64,000 bases of DNA from Mikania micrantha (taxonomy: Eukaryota; Streptophyta; Magnoliopsida; Asterales; Asteraceae). This document shows positions 19,903-31,369 of the stretch, one piece after another. The stretch covers positions 77,984,028 through 78,048,027 of the forward strand of contig CM018693.1 of assembly GCA_009363875.1 (NCBI GenBank), given 5' to 3'. The position numbers and the translations under genes are program-made. Each line of letters begins with the position of its first letter. Position 1 is the first letter of the stretch. The notes under the pieces were generated by a model that searched no databases, was not told where the DNA came from, and saw nothing but the letters and a program-made list of their open reading frames with translations.

Positions 19903-21058
19903 CTTGGAGTGGCTTTAACTCTTGAACTCGAGATTGTGTCTTGTGTGTGTGCTCCTAGTCGTCGAAACCTGATGTGAAGGGGCTGGAACCTTCGACCACT
20001 TGAGAGGAGAAGAGATGAGAGAATTCTTGGCTTCAACACTAAGTAGTGATATGTGATATGTGATATGTGATATGTGTGTGTTGGCCGAAAATATTAAGGG
20101 AAGAGAGAGAGAATCTCGGTCAAAGGAAAAGAAAAAGAAGGAAGGGGGATTGGTTAAAAATGTGGTGATGAAATAGGTTAGTGTGGCATTTTGTTTTCTT
20201 GTGCATGCATATATTTGACCGTGTATATGTGTTTTGTGTATATATATATATATAGATATAAATCTTATGATGGTGATGTATGTGTAAGAGAACAAGAATG
20301 ATTTTATTGGTGGTGATGGGTGGTGGGGTAAAAAGTTTATTTGATTGCATGTGCATGCATGTCGAGATATATACACAAGTATATGTATCCAGATAGTATA
20401 TATGTATTTATAGATGTATGTATGTCGAGATATAAGAGAGAGAGAGATGAAATATTTGAGATAGTGATGTGTGTGGGAAAAGAAAAAGGAATTTAGAGAT
20501 TGGGTATTAGAAAAGGTGGTGTCAAATCTTATTGATTATAGACCTTGTGTGTGTGCTTCACATATGAATATATATGTATTTATGTACATATATTTTGTTG
20601 AGCCTTTAAATTAATACTCCTATGCATGTATGTATGTATAACCGAAATGTGAACATATTTTTATATGTTGATATGTGTCACGCACATATGTATGTAATGT
20701 ATGTCGTGGTATACATACATTTTTAATATGATAATTATTTATTAGAACCAGTTTTGCATTAGATAATATAATTATCATAAATTCAAGCATGCATATAAAT
20801 ATATATATATATATATGAATATGTGAAATCATTATTTCGTTTTATTTTAGCTCGTTGTGTCACAAAGGTATATCATTATGTTTCATAGAAAAAAAAAATT
20901 TCTTGTTTCTAACCTTTATGGCATGTGTACTCTATTGTTCTTAACTAATGACATAATTTCTCTACTTATGGTTTCTAATAAGTGTGTTTATCTAAACGTA
21001 TTAACAAAATGCGTCGTAATTAAGGTTTTAATATAAACCTGGTTCGTGTGTTGTCACA

Positions 21059-21451
21059 GGAGATCAAAAGCAGAACTGAGGAGTCATCAACGACAACGTC
21101 GTCAGGATTTAACCTGAAAAGCTTAGCAATCTGTTCCTTTGTTAGGCAGTGAATAATTTTCCATCCTCCTTATCGTAGCTCACCGAGTGCTGTATAATTC
21201 CTTGTGCGTCTAGAATCATAGTCAACGTGTCATCAAGACGACGTCTCAAAGGCACAACTTTGACTTCCTCGGTGGCTTTTCCTTCTTCAGCTTGTTTTGT
21301 GGATGACTCTGGAGCTTGGTCATGGCTTTCCTCATCAGAATCTTCTTCATCATCTTTGTCTAAATAATTAGAATCATGCTTGGATCCCTCAATCCTTGGT
21401 GCTCATCAACTGACTTGAGCAACCAATCTTCAAAGTCAACATTTTTGGCTC
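21059..21451 (-). pseudogene. Decayed low-complexity ORF, left fragment
   Basis: Minus-strand coding-like sequence that continues the fragment at 24056-24977 across the inserted D1 LTR. It reads through DFEDWLLKSVDEHQ, then after one frame change DKDDEEDSDEESHDQAPES and VKVVPLRRRLDDTLTMILDA, then stops. It is acidic with a basic PLRRR patch, like a similar APLRRRWRHND patch in the right fragment. It is cut at the Gypsy-A boundary. Origin unknown; a Sirevirus-type ORF3 is one possibility. Confidence 0.4.
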
Positions 21452-21865
21452 TCAAGTGTGACACCCGGCAATTTCAGGTAAATTGCGACTCTTACATTCT
21501 TTACATTTCACATTCATACTTTTTGCATTTCATTTAATTACGTTTAATTAGACGAGTCAAACACACACAACTGCGAAATGATAGTTCGAGGAATTATCGA
21601 ATCGTACATTGCACATTGGTTTTGGAAACCAAGTGTGGCAAACACAAACACAATTGGATTGTGCAAATACAAGTTGATTATGGTTAATCAAGCATGCAAA
21701 CGGTTCATAGCAATGAACAAAAACCATCGAAGATAATTCGAGGAATTATCGAAACACACACACGAGTCCCACGAACGTTGGTCAGTCAAACTATGTGTTA
21801 TTATTGTATTATATGCTAAACATGCATTAGATGTTTAGGATAAACGTTGCAAGAAAATGGACCCA

Positions 21866-21990
21866 TCGTGGTACGTGAAGGTCCCTCGGTGAAAGGCTTC
21901 GCGGTACGCGAAGCAAACCGGGAGTCGAGACTCCCGAATCCCATCGCGATACGGAAAGAAGAATTTTGACCGGCCTTCGCGGTACGCGAA
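21866..21990 (+). promoter_or_regulatory. Hairpin cluster in D1 U3
   Basis: GCTTCGCG-GTA-CGCGAAGC is a perfect 8-bp hairpin (21896-21914). GGGAGTC-GA-GACTCCC follows about 6 bases later. A second TTCGCG-GTA-CGCGAA lies near 21977, and a decayed copy, GTGGTACGTGAAG, near 21869. The cluster is just upstream of the TATA-like sequence at about 22011. Confidence 0.75.
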
Positions 21991-23205
21991 AGCCATGCAG
22001 ATCAAATTTTTATAAAATCAATCCCATTGTCTTTCTATCCGATCTTTAACCATTTCCTTCGAACTTCCACTCAATCTCTCGATCAAAACCCATCTGAAAT
22101 CAAGCTTCAACCCCTAGAATGATCATTGGAACCATCTTGGGGCATCTTGAACCATTGGAGCTTCAAGGAGGAGTCTTGGAAGTTACCCACAAGCAAGGAA
22201 ACTCATCATCAGCCTTCATATAAGCTTCCAGGAGCTGTCCTAGTTGAATCTGTAGCTCTAAGGTAGTTCCCTATGTTTATTTATGGATAGATCGCACATG
22301 CAATGGGTAAAAACCCACATGCAACTCCATATGATTATAGTACACGAATTTGTTGGTGATTTGATGTGTAGTTGTTATAGATTTACTGATTTTAAAGTCT
22401 AAGAATGTTAGATTTGAGTTTTGTTGAGTTATTGGTTGATTTGGTGATGATTTAGGCAAACTTACCATAAAAGGAAACTTTTATGTGCATGTCTTAGATT
22501 TGTGATGATCTAGACATGTTAGACATGTCTAGATGTTGTCAAATACATATTGGAGTGTTTAGAAACACATATAGGCATTTGATTTTGTCAAACACATGGT
22601 TTTGTAGAAACTTACTATTTATGGATAGTTTTGGAAATCAAAAGAGGGCTTTTCATGTTTTAAGATGTTTTGAGTATTAATAATCATTGAAATATGTTTA
22701 AAAATGATTTCTAAACATATTGGGAACTTGGAATTGTGAAAACGAAGCTTTAAACGGATACTTTCCAAATAAGGAAACTTTATTTGAACAAAACGGCATA
22801 AATGGTACTTTATGCACTAACGACCTATTTTCAGTGTCTACATATGTTTTTACAAATATACTAGAGTGATTTGTTTTATGAAATGAGATTTCATAACTAA
22901 ACTTTCCTAAAATGGAAACTTTCCAAAAATGGTAATTTGTATGATTAGGGTCATAGGATGTATGTAAATGTCCTACTTGTATTTATGACACATTGGACGG
23001 TCATAACACAACAAATGTGTCACCAACGATTCGTCGAGTCTCACTAGTCAACACACACTCGGTTGAGCACACCGACACTTAAAGTTGTATGGATTACAAC
23101 ACACCACAAAACACATACTCACACCGATATGGTTATAGGTGCATACTAGCTGGTGCTAGCTTTCGTAAGACGCGAATACACACATACCGGAAACTGCACT
23201 TTGAG

Positions 23206-23732
23206 GTGAGTTCACGGCCCCTTTTAACATTTTCTACCTTTGGGGGAGAAAACATTTCATACAACTGTTTTAGAACAACATACACACTTTTTGGTTACAT
23301 TTGTACATGCTAATATCGTATATGCATATGTGTGGCATTCATCCACAAAACTGATAAGTCCTCATTAAACACACCTCGAACCGTTAATAGCACGTTGCCC
23401 TTAGCATGGTAATTCTGAATAGTACTATTTGGGCCTGACAAGCCCCACTGTTGCGCGCCGTATGGCCACCCCGACTGGAGGTCGGAACAGTGCATAATTG
23501 ACCAAACAACATTGCCATATCTTGGATGGATATGGCGGAAGGCAGCATGTTAGCTTCGGTTGCGAACCCGCATATGGTATAACTCATATTGACTAGCTAT
23601 TAATGGATATTGCATTGTATTGAAATGTAGACCTGCAAACATTTACTTTAAACATTTTGATGTTTACTGCTGACATAAAACCTGTGCTCTCACCAACCTT
23701 TGTGTTGACCTTTTACTCGCATGTTTTCTCAG
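23206..23732 (+). other. Candidate leader intron in D1 LTR
   Basis: The donor is TTTGAG|GTGAGTTCA, followed by CGGCCCCTTTTAAC. The acceptor is ACTCGCATGTTTTCTCAG|G, preceded by CTCACCAACCTTTGTGTTGAC. The 527-bp span is nearly the same as the 516-bp span in Gypsy-A. Confidence 0.5.
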
Positions 23733-24055
23733 GTAAATAAGGCACACACTCAAAGATTGGATGCTAAGCTGGAGTCTCATGCATCTACATAGTGCTTTAG
23801 GCTTGAAAACATTATCATTTGTTTTGTTGTGAATTGTCAAAAAATTTAAATCGCTTCCGCACTACTACTAAATGTTGTTTTTGAAAACTGTTCTTAATTA
23901 ACGCTTTCGCAATATATGAATTATAATCTATTTTGACAACTTATACTTGCTTTCGCAACTCTGATTTTACTAAACTGTTTTATCCATAATATTGGATGTA
24001 TGTATGCAACCAGACATATAGGTCTCGCAACTGTGTGACCGGAGACTGCGATCCT

Positions 24056-24977
24056 GCAAGATCAGTCGCGCCCCGTCGCACAGTGTGCTGAGCAGTTCAG
24101 CAATTGAGACAGTAGGCATGTACGTGTCTGTGCGAGTGATGGAAGGACTGGTAGAAGAAACTGTAAATACGGCGGCAGTGGCAGAGGAGGTCTGGGAAAA
24201 AGTAGCAGTGGAACATATAGGAATAGTACCAGACCTGGATAGTCAGGAAACCAACACTGTTGCAGCAGATATAGTAGTAGAGGCTGCAATAGAAACTAAT
24301 TCTGTCCCCCTTTATAGGACAAATCTAGTCCTTTTCTTCTTTGTTGTAGGGGGAAGATGTTTGAGCCTGTGTATCAGTGGAGGTGTGAGGAGGAACAACA
24401 GTAAACTCTATAATAAAAGTAGGATCCACAATCTCCTCACTCCTCAAGGCTTGTTCCCTTGGCCTCTTCCTTACCCAAATCATCTGAGACCTAACACCAG
24501 TAGTGACAAACTCATCTTCTGTCTTGTCTGAATTGTGTCATCGGTGAAGGCTTCAGCTCCAATATCAATATTATCCAAAACAAAATTTTGGCTTTCTTCC
24601 CCCTCTTCAGTAGACGTAGGCGCGCAGATCTCAATGGATGCATATACAGTGGCTGTAGAAGATATACGAGCACTAACTCCCTGGTGAGCATCACTAGCAG
24701 CTTCACCGACATTGTCACCATCTCCATCACCATCATCATCACTATCACCCTCTGGTACAATCATATCCTAAAACTCTGAATCTGAATCATTGTGCCTCCA
24801 CCTCCTCCTCAAAGGTGCAACATAATCTGGATTGTTGAGATGTCCAAAAAGGCGACGAGCTGGGGGTTTGTCATCCTTTCCCTTGTAAGATCTAACGCGG
24901 TTGAGCGTAGTATCTGTCATGTGCTCCAGCCGGATGATTTAAGCATTGCTCTTGGGAAGATCTGGTAGCTGAGTATC
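24056..24977 (-). pseudogene. Decayed low-complexity ORF, right fragment
   Basis: The minus strand carries coding-like frames linked by a few shifts and stops: PPARRLFGHLNNPDYVAP; an acidic stretch (EGDSDDDGDGDGDNVGEA); RSQMIWVRKRPREQ; a Ser/Thr/Ala-rich linker (STATFSQTSSATAAVFTVSS); and VSIAELLSTLCDGARLI, which leads into the left fragment. The composition (acidic plus S/T/A linker) recalls retroelement third ORFs. I do not recognise the protein. Open frames also exist on the plus strand (24085-24531) but look like shadows. It is truncated on the right by LTR-A. Confidence 0.45.
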
Positions 24978-25278
24978 TGTAACATCAGTGCCGGAAACGT
25001 ACTGGAACAGTGATCTGCACAGTAACAGAAACAGTAAATCAGGTACAAGTTTCAGTTGTTATTCATATAGCATTATCATTTCATGTTATCATAGAACAGT
25101 TTCAAAATCATTTCAGAAACGCAACTCAGAAGTATGGTTCATCAGTCAGATAATTATCTAGCGATACAGAACCATCATGTGATTGTTAGTTAGGATTCTA
25201 TTATGTATAAACGTATGTGAGGATTTACAGAACAAAACAACAACGAATGTCGTTACGTGAATGCTAAATCGACGGATT

Positions 25279-25411
25279 ATTCGTATAGGTGACGATCTGT
25301 ACGAATATATCTGAAGGTTTGACGTTCTGAATGATGTCTAATAATTAGAAAACCAAATTGAAAAGTATAGTTATCGTCGTATTCGTACGGGTGACGATTC
25401 GAACGAATACG
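25279..25411 (+). promoter_or_regulatory. Paired inverted repeats with TGACG cores in LTR-A
   Basis: ATTCGTA (25279-25285) pairs with TACGAAT (25300-25306), and CGTATTCGT (25378-25386) pairs with ACGAATACG (25403-25411). Each encloses GGTGACGAT, and another TGACG follows at 25413. TGACG is the core of as-1-like bZIP sites. The arrangement recurs in LTR-B (about 28870-29015) and, partly decayed, in the Gypsy-B LTR. Confidence 0.6.
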
Positions 25412-26042
25412 CGTGACGACTGAACGATTCGATTTAAACTGTAATTTAAATATTTTCAGAAAATTTAAATAAACGGAAGATATTTAGTTAATTTACTAGG
25501 AATTACCACCTAAAATAAATTTACAAACTCTTGTTTTAAAACCGTGATGTTTCATCTCGAAAACAAAAGGAAAACCGACGATTCTACACGAAACCGAGCG
25601 AAACCGAACGGACCCGAACATACCCGGGTTATTTTGGGAGTATTTAATGGCATTTAATTTCCATAAACACTCCCACCAACTAGCCAACTCCAACATCTTC
25701 GTCACTCTCTCTCTCTCTCTCTACTTTTTCTCACTAGATTCAAAACCCTAACTCCTTCATTTCTCCACGAAATCAAGCTATCTTAGTGTCAAAACGACCC
25801 TTACAACTCGTAGATCACAAAAGTACAACCGATCTGGGCTTGGAACCAACTGATTTGAGGTAGGCTCGAGATTTCTTTTCAGTTTTAGGGTTTTCAAAAC
25901 CCTTAGATCGAGCCACTATTCTAGCCGGTTCTAGACTTGAAAACATTAGGGAAATCACACCCTAACACCTTAGAATAGTGCAGGAACAAGTGCCATATCA
26001 AACTCTAGCCGTTTAGCTCGAAAACCATGGCTGCCTTTGTTG

Positions 26043-26470
26043 TGCTCGACCGGCCGAATAAGGCCCAACAGGTAGGCCGAATAGAATGCACGCCGAATGG
26101 CCACCTCTCCCAGTCGAACCAGCTTCTTTCTCTCGGCCTTGCTCCACTCGGTCAGAGCTCACCGACATTCGGCCAAGACCATTCGACCATGAGTGGTTCG
26201 GTCCTAGCCACATGCGGCCACAACCATTCGGGCCTATCACTTTCGGTCGGATGAGACTTCAGTCGGCCAGGCTGATTCAGATGGTGCCCCCTTCGGCCCA
26301 TGTCACATTCGGTTGAACTGATTTGGTCCTAGCCATACGGCCAAGGCCTCATGCGGCCAGCCTCATACGACTGAGTCCCTCCTTCGGCCGTGCATGTTTC
26401 AGCCACCCTTCCATTTGTAGGGGCTCATCCTTTCGGCCCAAGGACCCTTCGGTCGGCTGTTTCTCTCGGA
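26043..26470 (+). repeat. GGCCGAA/TTCGGCC motif cluster in LTR-A
   Basis: More than fifteen degenerate TTCGGCC, TTCGGTC or GGCCGAA motifs lie in about 430 GC-richer bases downstream of the promoter region. Equivalent clusters are at 29637-29905 (with the perfect palindrome ATTCGGCCGAAT, 29637-29648) and 36612-36980. Confidence 0.75.
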
Positions 26471-27437
26471 CAAACCGAACCATGGGCATGAGGGGTTAAT
26501 CAGGGAAGGTGACTAAGCCATGGGACTCACATAAGAAGGTTTAACAAGTTTCATGCACTTCATGCATGCATGGGAACCCTCACGGAAATGCATGCATGGG
26601 TGGGTTTATGAAGGACAATGTGGGAATCTAATGGGGTAAACACAAATGCTTTCAAGGAATAATGTACTTGATCATGGGTTATAATGTGTTGGTTTGGTCA
26701 AGGATGCATGAGTTCATCTGAAGAAAACAAGGAATTAGGGTTTTCAAGAATAATGGTTTCTTAAATAATGTTGTCATCTAAACATAAATTGGGAATTCGT
26801 TAAGAATCAAAACTATAGTCTAAGTAAATGGATGTTGACTTGTTATTAACATCTAATACTTAGACGATTCATGAGAACACATAACTACATTAGGTGTTTC
26901 ATTCGAACTACCTAGGATGGGTTAAGCAAGGAAGCGATCAAAGAATCATGGAACAATCAAGAATTAGTAATGGGCCCAAGGTTAATCAAATGAGATTAAC
27001 CTAAGCCCATCATGTTTGATTATATTTCATTTAAATTAATTATGTTTTTATTAAAAGAAATTGATTCATAAACCTTATTGAATTAAATTAAACGATTTCT
27101 AACTAAAGGCTTAACTTAAATTGAATTATTTACATGTTTTAATTAAAGACTTTGAATATGTTAAACTAGACCTTATGTAATTAAAGGTTTAGATGTGTTT
27201 AATTACTTATGGGATAAGGGTTATAATGGGGTAATACATTAGATTAGTTAGTGAGAATCATAGAGACACATTAGTAGCGTAGGACACCTAGTTGCAAACC
27301 GAGACCAAAACCCTAGGTACGACTATTATAAATACTTATCGTATTCGAATCCTTTTAAAACAACTCAAGTGCCGAAGAAACATAGTATACCAGTAACGAG
27401 CAAGCATTTTGTTGTGAATCAATACAGAGCAACACAG

Positions 27438-27439
27438 GT
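27438..27439 (+). promoter_or_regulatory. Candidate splice donor in LTR-A
   Basis: CAACACAG|GTGAGTTCATTGCC is a near-consensus plant donor. The homologous acceptor region is missing because the LTR is truncated. Confidence 0.45.
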
Positions 27440-28556
27440 GAGTTCATTGCCCCTTTTCTAAACATTTTGTTTTACAAACGAGGGGCTGAGAAGCATGCGT
27501 AAATTATTTTCTTTGGATTATATTTACTTAATATATGTTTTATATGCAAAATGTTTATCCTAGATCTTATCTAGGTAAACTAATTTCAGAAATTTCAGAA
27601 TGAGTTAGCTATTCATCATGAATCGCTAACAATTTTAAAGACGAAGAACTATTTTTCAAGATCTATTTTGAAAGAACTAAAGATCTAAAACAAAGAACTA
27701 TTTTCAAAGATCTAATTTCAAAGAACTAACGAACAAATCAAAGTACTATTTTTGGTGGCGTGTTGTCAAAGAACTAACGATCTATTTCAAAGAACTATGA
27801 ACAAAGAACTATTTTCAAGGGTCTGTCTGGGAAATATCAAAGATAGCATGTGCCAATCTCAGGTTTGAAAGATGTCCTAGCTAGGCTGATCGAATATGAG
27901 ACGCATGTTTGATGATATTTACAGTTTTCCCTAAACCAGTTTTGAGAAACATCTGGAAAATACTCAAAGATAACATGTGCCAAAGAACTAAAGAACTATA
28001 CAAACTACGTACGGTCTAAAGAACTATAAAAGCATGTATATCAAAAGACATCCTAGCTAGACTGATTGATTATAGGTCGCATGTTTGATGAGATTTACAG
28101 ATCTCCTTTACTACTAAGAACCTTGATTGCTAGACCAGTCTACTCGAGTTGACCAAGGCCCAATTGTTAGGTCTTAGATTTTATTAAATGTTTATTTATT
28201 TACTTATTTAAGCATTTATTGAAATGTTTCTACAAATGTATGGTTGATCATGATTGTGTGATGAACTTAAGGAATCAATAGAAATTCTATTTTGTGGAAC
28301 TCAAAGAACTAGTGTGTCTATGGGGTGGTATGAAATGCTTAATTATCATTGACAACAATACACTATGTGGTTTGATATGTGGTGGGACGGTGGCTGGGGC
28401 TTGTTCCCCTACATATGCACTATATATAAGCATATTTGACTGGATAGTATAGGTGGTTGTTAGTGAGGTTAAGGTTGTCATTTTGGGGGTTCAAAGGTTA
28501 TCATTTCAGACTATTCAAGTGTTATCATTTTCAAACGGTTCAAGTATGTGGTATGT

Positions 28557-31269
28557 GTAACATCAGTGCCGGAAACTACCTGAACAGTGATCTCAACAGT
28601 AACTTGAACAGTAATCAGGTACAAACCATATGTATTTCAATGCATGTCATAATCATATCATGTATCATTATCATTTTGTGTTATTAAAGAGCAAATTCAG
28701 AATCAATTCAAAAAACAAAGCTCAGAACTATGGTTCATTAGTCAGATAGTTATCTGGCAATACAGAACCATCATGTGATTATTTGTTAGGATTTTATTAT
28801 GTATAAACGTATGTGAGGCTTTACCGAACAAAACAACAACGGATGTCGTTACGTGAATGCTAAATCGACGGATTATTCGTATAGGTGACGATCTGTACGA
28901 ATACATCTGAAAGTTTAATGTTCTGAATGATATCCGATAATTAGAAAACCATATTGAAAAGTGTAGTTATCGTCATATTCGTACGGGTGACGATTCGAAC
29001 GAATACACGCGACGACTGTACAATTCAATTTTAAACAGTAAATTAAATATTTCGGAGAATTTTAAAATAAATGGAAGATATTTAGTTAATTTACTAGGAA
29101 CAACCACCTAAAATAATTTTGTAAATCTTATTTTAAAACCGAGTTGTTTCGTTACGAAAACGACTAAAATCCGACGTTTTACGCGAAACCGAGCGAAACC
29201 GAACGAACCCGGGTATTTTTGAACCATTTATGAGGGCATTTATTTCCCTCATCTTCCCCTCCTACCAGATTTTTATCCCAAAATTCGTTCTACTCTCTCT
29301 CTTCTTTCTTTCTCTAGAAACCATAGCTAGATCTCCTTCAAATATTCACGAAATCGTGAGATTTTGTTGTCAAAACGACCACCATAGCTTGTAGATCACG
29401 AAAGTACATTGGATCTAAGCTTTCATCCATCAAATTTGAGGTAAAATCAAGAATTAGATTCGGTTTTTAGGGTTTTTGAAACCCATTGGATCGACCCCTT
29501 ACAAGCCGGTTCTAAACCATCTAAATCCATAGGTTTCACACCACATCATCTTAGGATAGGGTAAGAACAAGCCTCACCTCAAAAACATAGTCGATTAACG
29601 AATGGTGTACAACCCATCGAATGAGTTTTAAAACCCATTCGGCCGAATAGGCAACTACCGAAGCAGCCCTCCATCGCCTAGTCTAGTTCTTCGGTCGGTC
29701 ATGGCCCCATTCGGCCACCCATCTATTCGACCAAGACCTCACTCGCTCAGCTCCTCTTCGGTCGGCCAACTCATTCGATCGGGTATCCCTATACGGCCAG
29801 GCTACTCATTCGGGCAGACCCCCCTTCAGCTAGGAACTCCATTCGATCGGCCATCTTGTTTCGGCCGGCACTCCTTCGGCCCAGCACCACATTCGGACCC
29901 ATGATAGTTCGATCAAGTTGATTCGGATTAGATTGCTATGCATGGGATGAATACGTGTTATGCATGGGCGTGTGGGTGTATGGGTGTGTGTGCATGGGAT
30001 ATTAAGGTTTCCTAACATACAAACAATTTTTGGATTTATCTATAGATCAAACAAAGAGGTTAATAAAAGAGTAAACCGTGGGTAGGATTTTTAAGGAATG
30101 GTTTTCTTAAATCCTACAACTGATTAAATAAGGATTATCAACATCTTTTGAGATCAACACATTTGAGAAATCATGAGGATCAAAACTACAATTTAGGGTT
30201 TTGAGTGTTGATTTAATTATTAACACCCAACCCTTAGGAAAATCCATAAAGATATGTGACTAATCTAGATAATTTATCTTAATTATCTAGGCTTAGTTAA
30301 TCAAAGCATTGATAAGAAATCACTTGGAAATCAAAGGCTAATGATGGGCCCGAGGTTGGCCAATGGGCTTAACTTAAGCCCAGCATATGTAAATTTCACC
30401 TTTCTTAAAATTCATTATGTTTTAATGAAAGAAAATGATTTATAAACTTTATTAAATTAAAATAAATTATTTTGACTTAATGTTTAACCTAAATTGAATT
30501 AAATTAGAGACGTTATAAATTAAGAACTTGTAATAATGAATTATGGGATTTGGGTTACTAACGGGTAATGGGTTAGGCTAGTTAGATGAAATTTAGAAAC
30601 ACATTAGTACATAGAACACTTAGTTGCACACCAAGACCAAACCCTAGATGCGACTATTATAAATACTTATCGTATTCAAATTCTCTTAAAACAACTCAGG
30701 AACTGAAGAAATATAGTCTACAACAACGAGCGCGCACTTTGTGGTAATTCAATTTCAGAGCAACACAGGTGAGTTCATTGCCCCTTTTCTAAACATTTTT
30801 GTTTTCAAACGCGGGGCTGAGAAGCATGCGTAAACCTTTTTATTTAAATCGTTTTGCGTAAATGCTTTTACTTATTATATGCTTTATATGTGCTTGTGTA
30901 TACTCCTAGACTCCTGTCTAGGTAATTGCTATGCAGAATTAACTAATAAGTTAATTAATTACTCTTATGAGTAGTACCTTAATACTAAACTCTAAACGAA
31001 CCTTGTTGGTGTTGTTGGAGGTGGTGTTGTTGTTGGTGTTGTTGGTGGTATTGTATGTGGTGGTGTTGCTGTTGCTGTTGCTGTTGTTATGCTGTTGGTG
31101 TTGCTGTTGCTGTTGCTGTTGTTGTTGTTGTGCTGTTGGTGTTGTTGTTGGCGATGTTGGTGTTGGTGTTGGTGGTGGTGGTGTTGGTGGTGGTGTTGGT
31201 GGTGTTGTTGGTGGTGTTGGTGTTGGTGTTGGTGTTGGTGTTGTTGTTGTTGTTGTAGTTGTTGTAGTT
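28557..31269 (+). repeat. LTR-B: gypsy LTR, same family as LTR-A, cut by gap
   Basis: It starts TGTAACATCAGTGCCGG immediately after LTR-A and is collinear with it, including the donor CAACACAG|GTGAGTTCATTG (GT at 30769). It ends in a microsatellite and the N gap. The stretch 30769 to about 31008 matches the reverse complement of the foreign patch in Gypsy-B unit 2 (48063-48835). Confidence 0.75.
31010..31269 (+). repeat. GTT/GGT trinucleotide microsatellite at gap edge
   Basis: About 260 bases of GTT, GGT and GCT triplets run straight into the Ns. In the homologous patch at 48063-48835 the corresponding sequence continues without this expansion, so it arose in this copy. The long poly-V or poly-L frames it creates are not genes. 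Confidence 0.9.
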
Positions 31270-31369
31270 NNNNNNNNNNNNNNNNNNNNNNNNNNNNNNN
31301 NNNNNNNNNNNNNNNNNNNNNNNNNNNNNNNNNNNNNNNNNNNNNNNNNNNNNNNNNNNNNNNNNNNNN
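31270..31369. other. Assembly gap (100 N)
   Basis: Exactly 100 Ns, the usual placeholder for a gap of unknown size. LTR-B lies on the left and mid-integrase of Gypsy-D on the right, so several kilobases could be missing. Confidence 0.99.

Larger units (their letters stand above)
1..21058 (-). mobile_element. Gypsy-A: chromovirus-type Ty3/gypsy retrotransposon, 3' end off-window
   Basis: The element runs right to left. Visible in order are a 5' LTR (17278-21058), an initiator-Met PBS (17263-17274), an accessory ORF (16416-17105), gag-protease-RT-RNase H (12606-15964) and the start of integrase (1-108). Copia-A (109-12605) interrupts the integrase. The order protease, RT, RNase H, integrase is the Ty3/gypsy order. 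The rest of integrase, any chromodomain and the 3' LTR lie left of base 1. The right LTR edge (plus-strand ...gttgtcaca at about 21058) was inferred from terminal TG/CA and from the decayed ORF starting beyond it. The outer target duplication cannot be checked here. Confidence 0.85.
17278..21058 (-). repeat. Gypsy-A 5' LTR (about 3.8 kb)
   Basis: On the plus strand it starts TGTCACATCCC next to the PBS and ends at about GTTGTCACA (21058). Terminal TGTGACA-type ends match the other gypsy LTRs here. It is AT-rich between 18100 and 19900. It holds simple repeats (TGATATG x4 at about 20048, a TA tract at about 20239-20254, another at about 20795-20815) and candidate splice sites described separately. 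Open frames inside (for example 19915-20376) are compositional and not called as genes. The left edge is firm and the right edge moderate. Confidence 0.75.
21457..24055 (+). repeat. D1: probable solo gypsy LTR inserted in the decayed ORF
   Basis: It starts TGTGACACCCGGC, like the Gypsy-D LTR start TGTGACCCCTCGC, and shares with it CGAACGTT, GAATTATCG and GGTACGC-type motifs. It has a U3 hairpin cluster (21866-21990), a TATA-like sequence (TTATAAAA near 22011), and donor and acceptor blocks (23206, 23732). It ends near 24040-24060. TCAAG on the left (21452-21456) and GCAAG on the right (24056-24060) may be a 4-of-5 target duplication. Removing the LTR plus one copy leaves the flanking minus-strand reading frame continuous. 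No internal region or PBS follows, hence solo. Confidence 0.65.
24978..28556 (+). repeat. LTR-A: truncated gypsy LTR related to the Gypsy-B LTR
   Basis: It starts TGTAACATCAGTGCCGG. It collinearly matches LTR-B (28557 onward) and, in reverse complement, the Gypsy-B LTR: the GGTGACGAT inverted repeats, the GGCCGAA-rich block, the splice-donor block (27438), and a block around CTTGTTCCCCTACATATGC (28398) found reversed near 34505. It stops before the acceptor/U5 part, where LTR-B begins directly. There is no internal region between the two. Confidence 0.75.

Noticed and set aside
19915..20376. 153-codon minus-strand frame in the Gypsy-A LTR
   Set aside because: His/Ile/Thr/Ser-rich translation of TA/TG simple repeats near the likely promoter. 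No homology is recognised.
24085..24531. 148-codon plus-strand frame starting after the solo LTR
   Set aside because: The minus strand gives a better coding pattern that continues across the D1 insertion. The plus frame ends in non-protein-like sequence.
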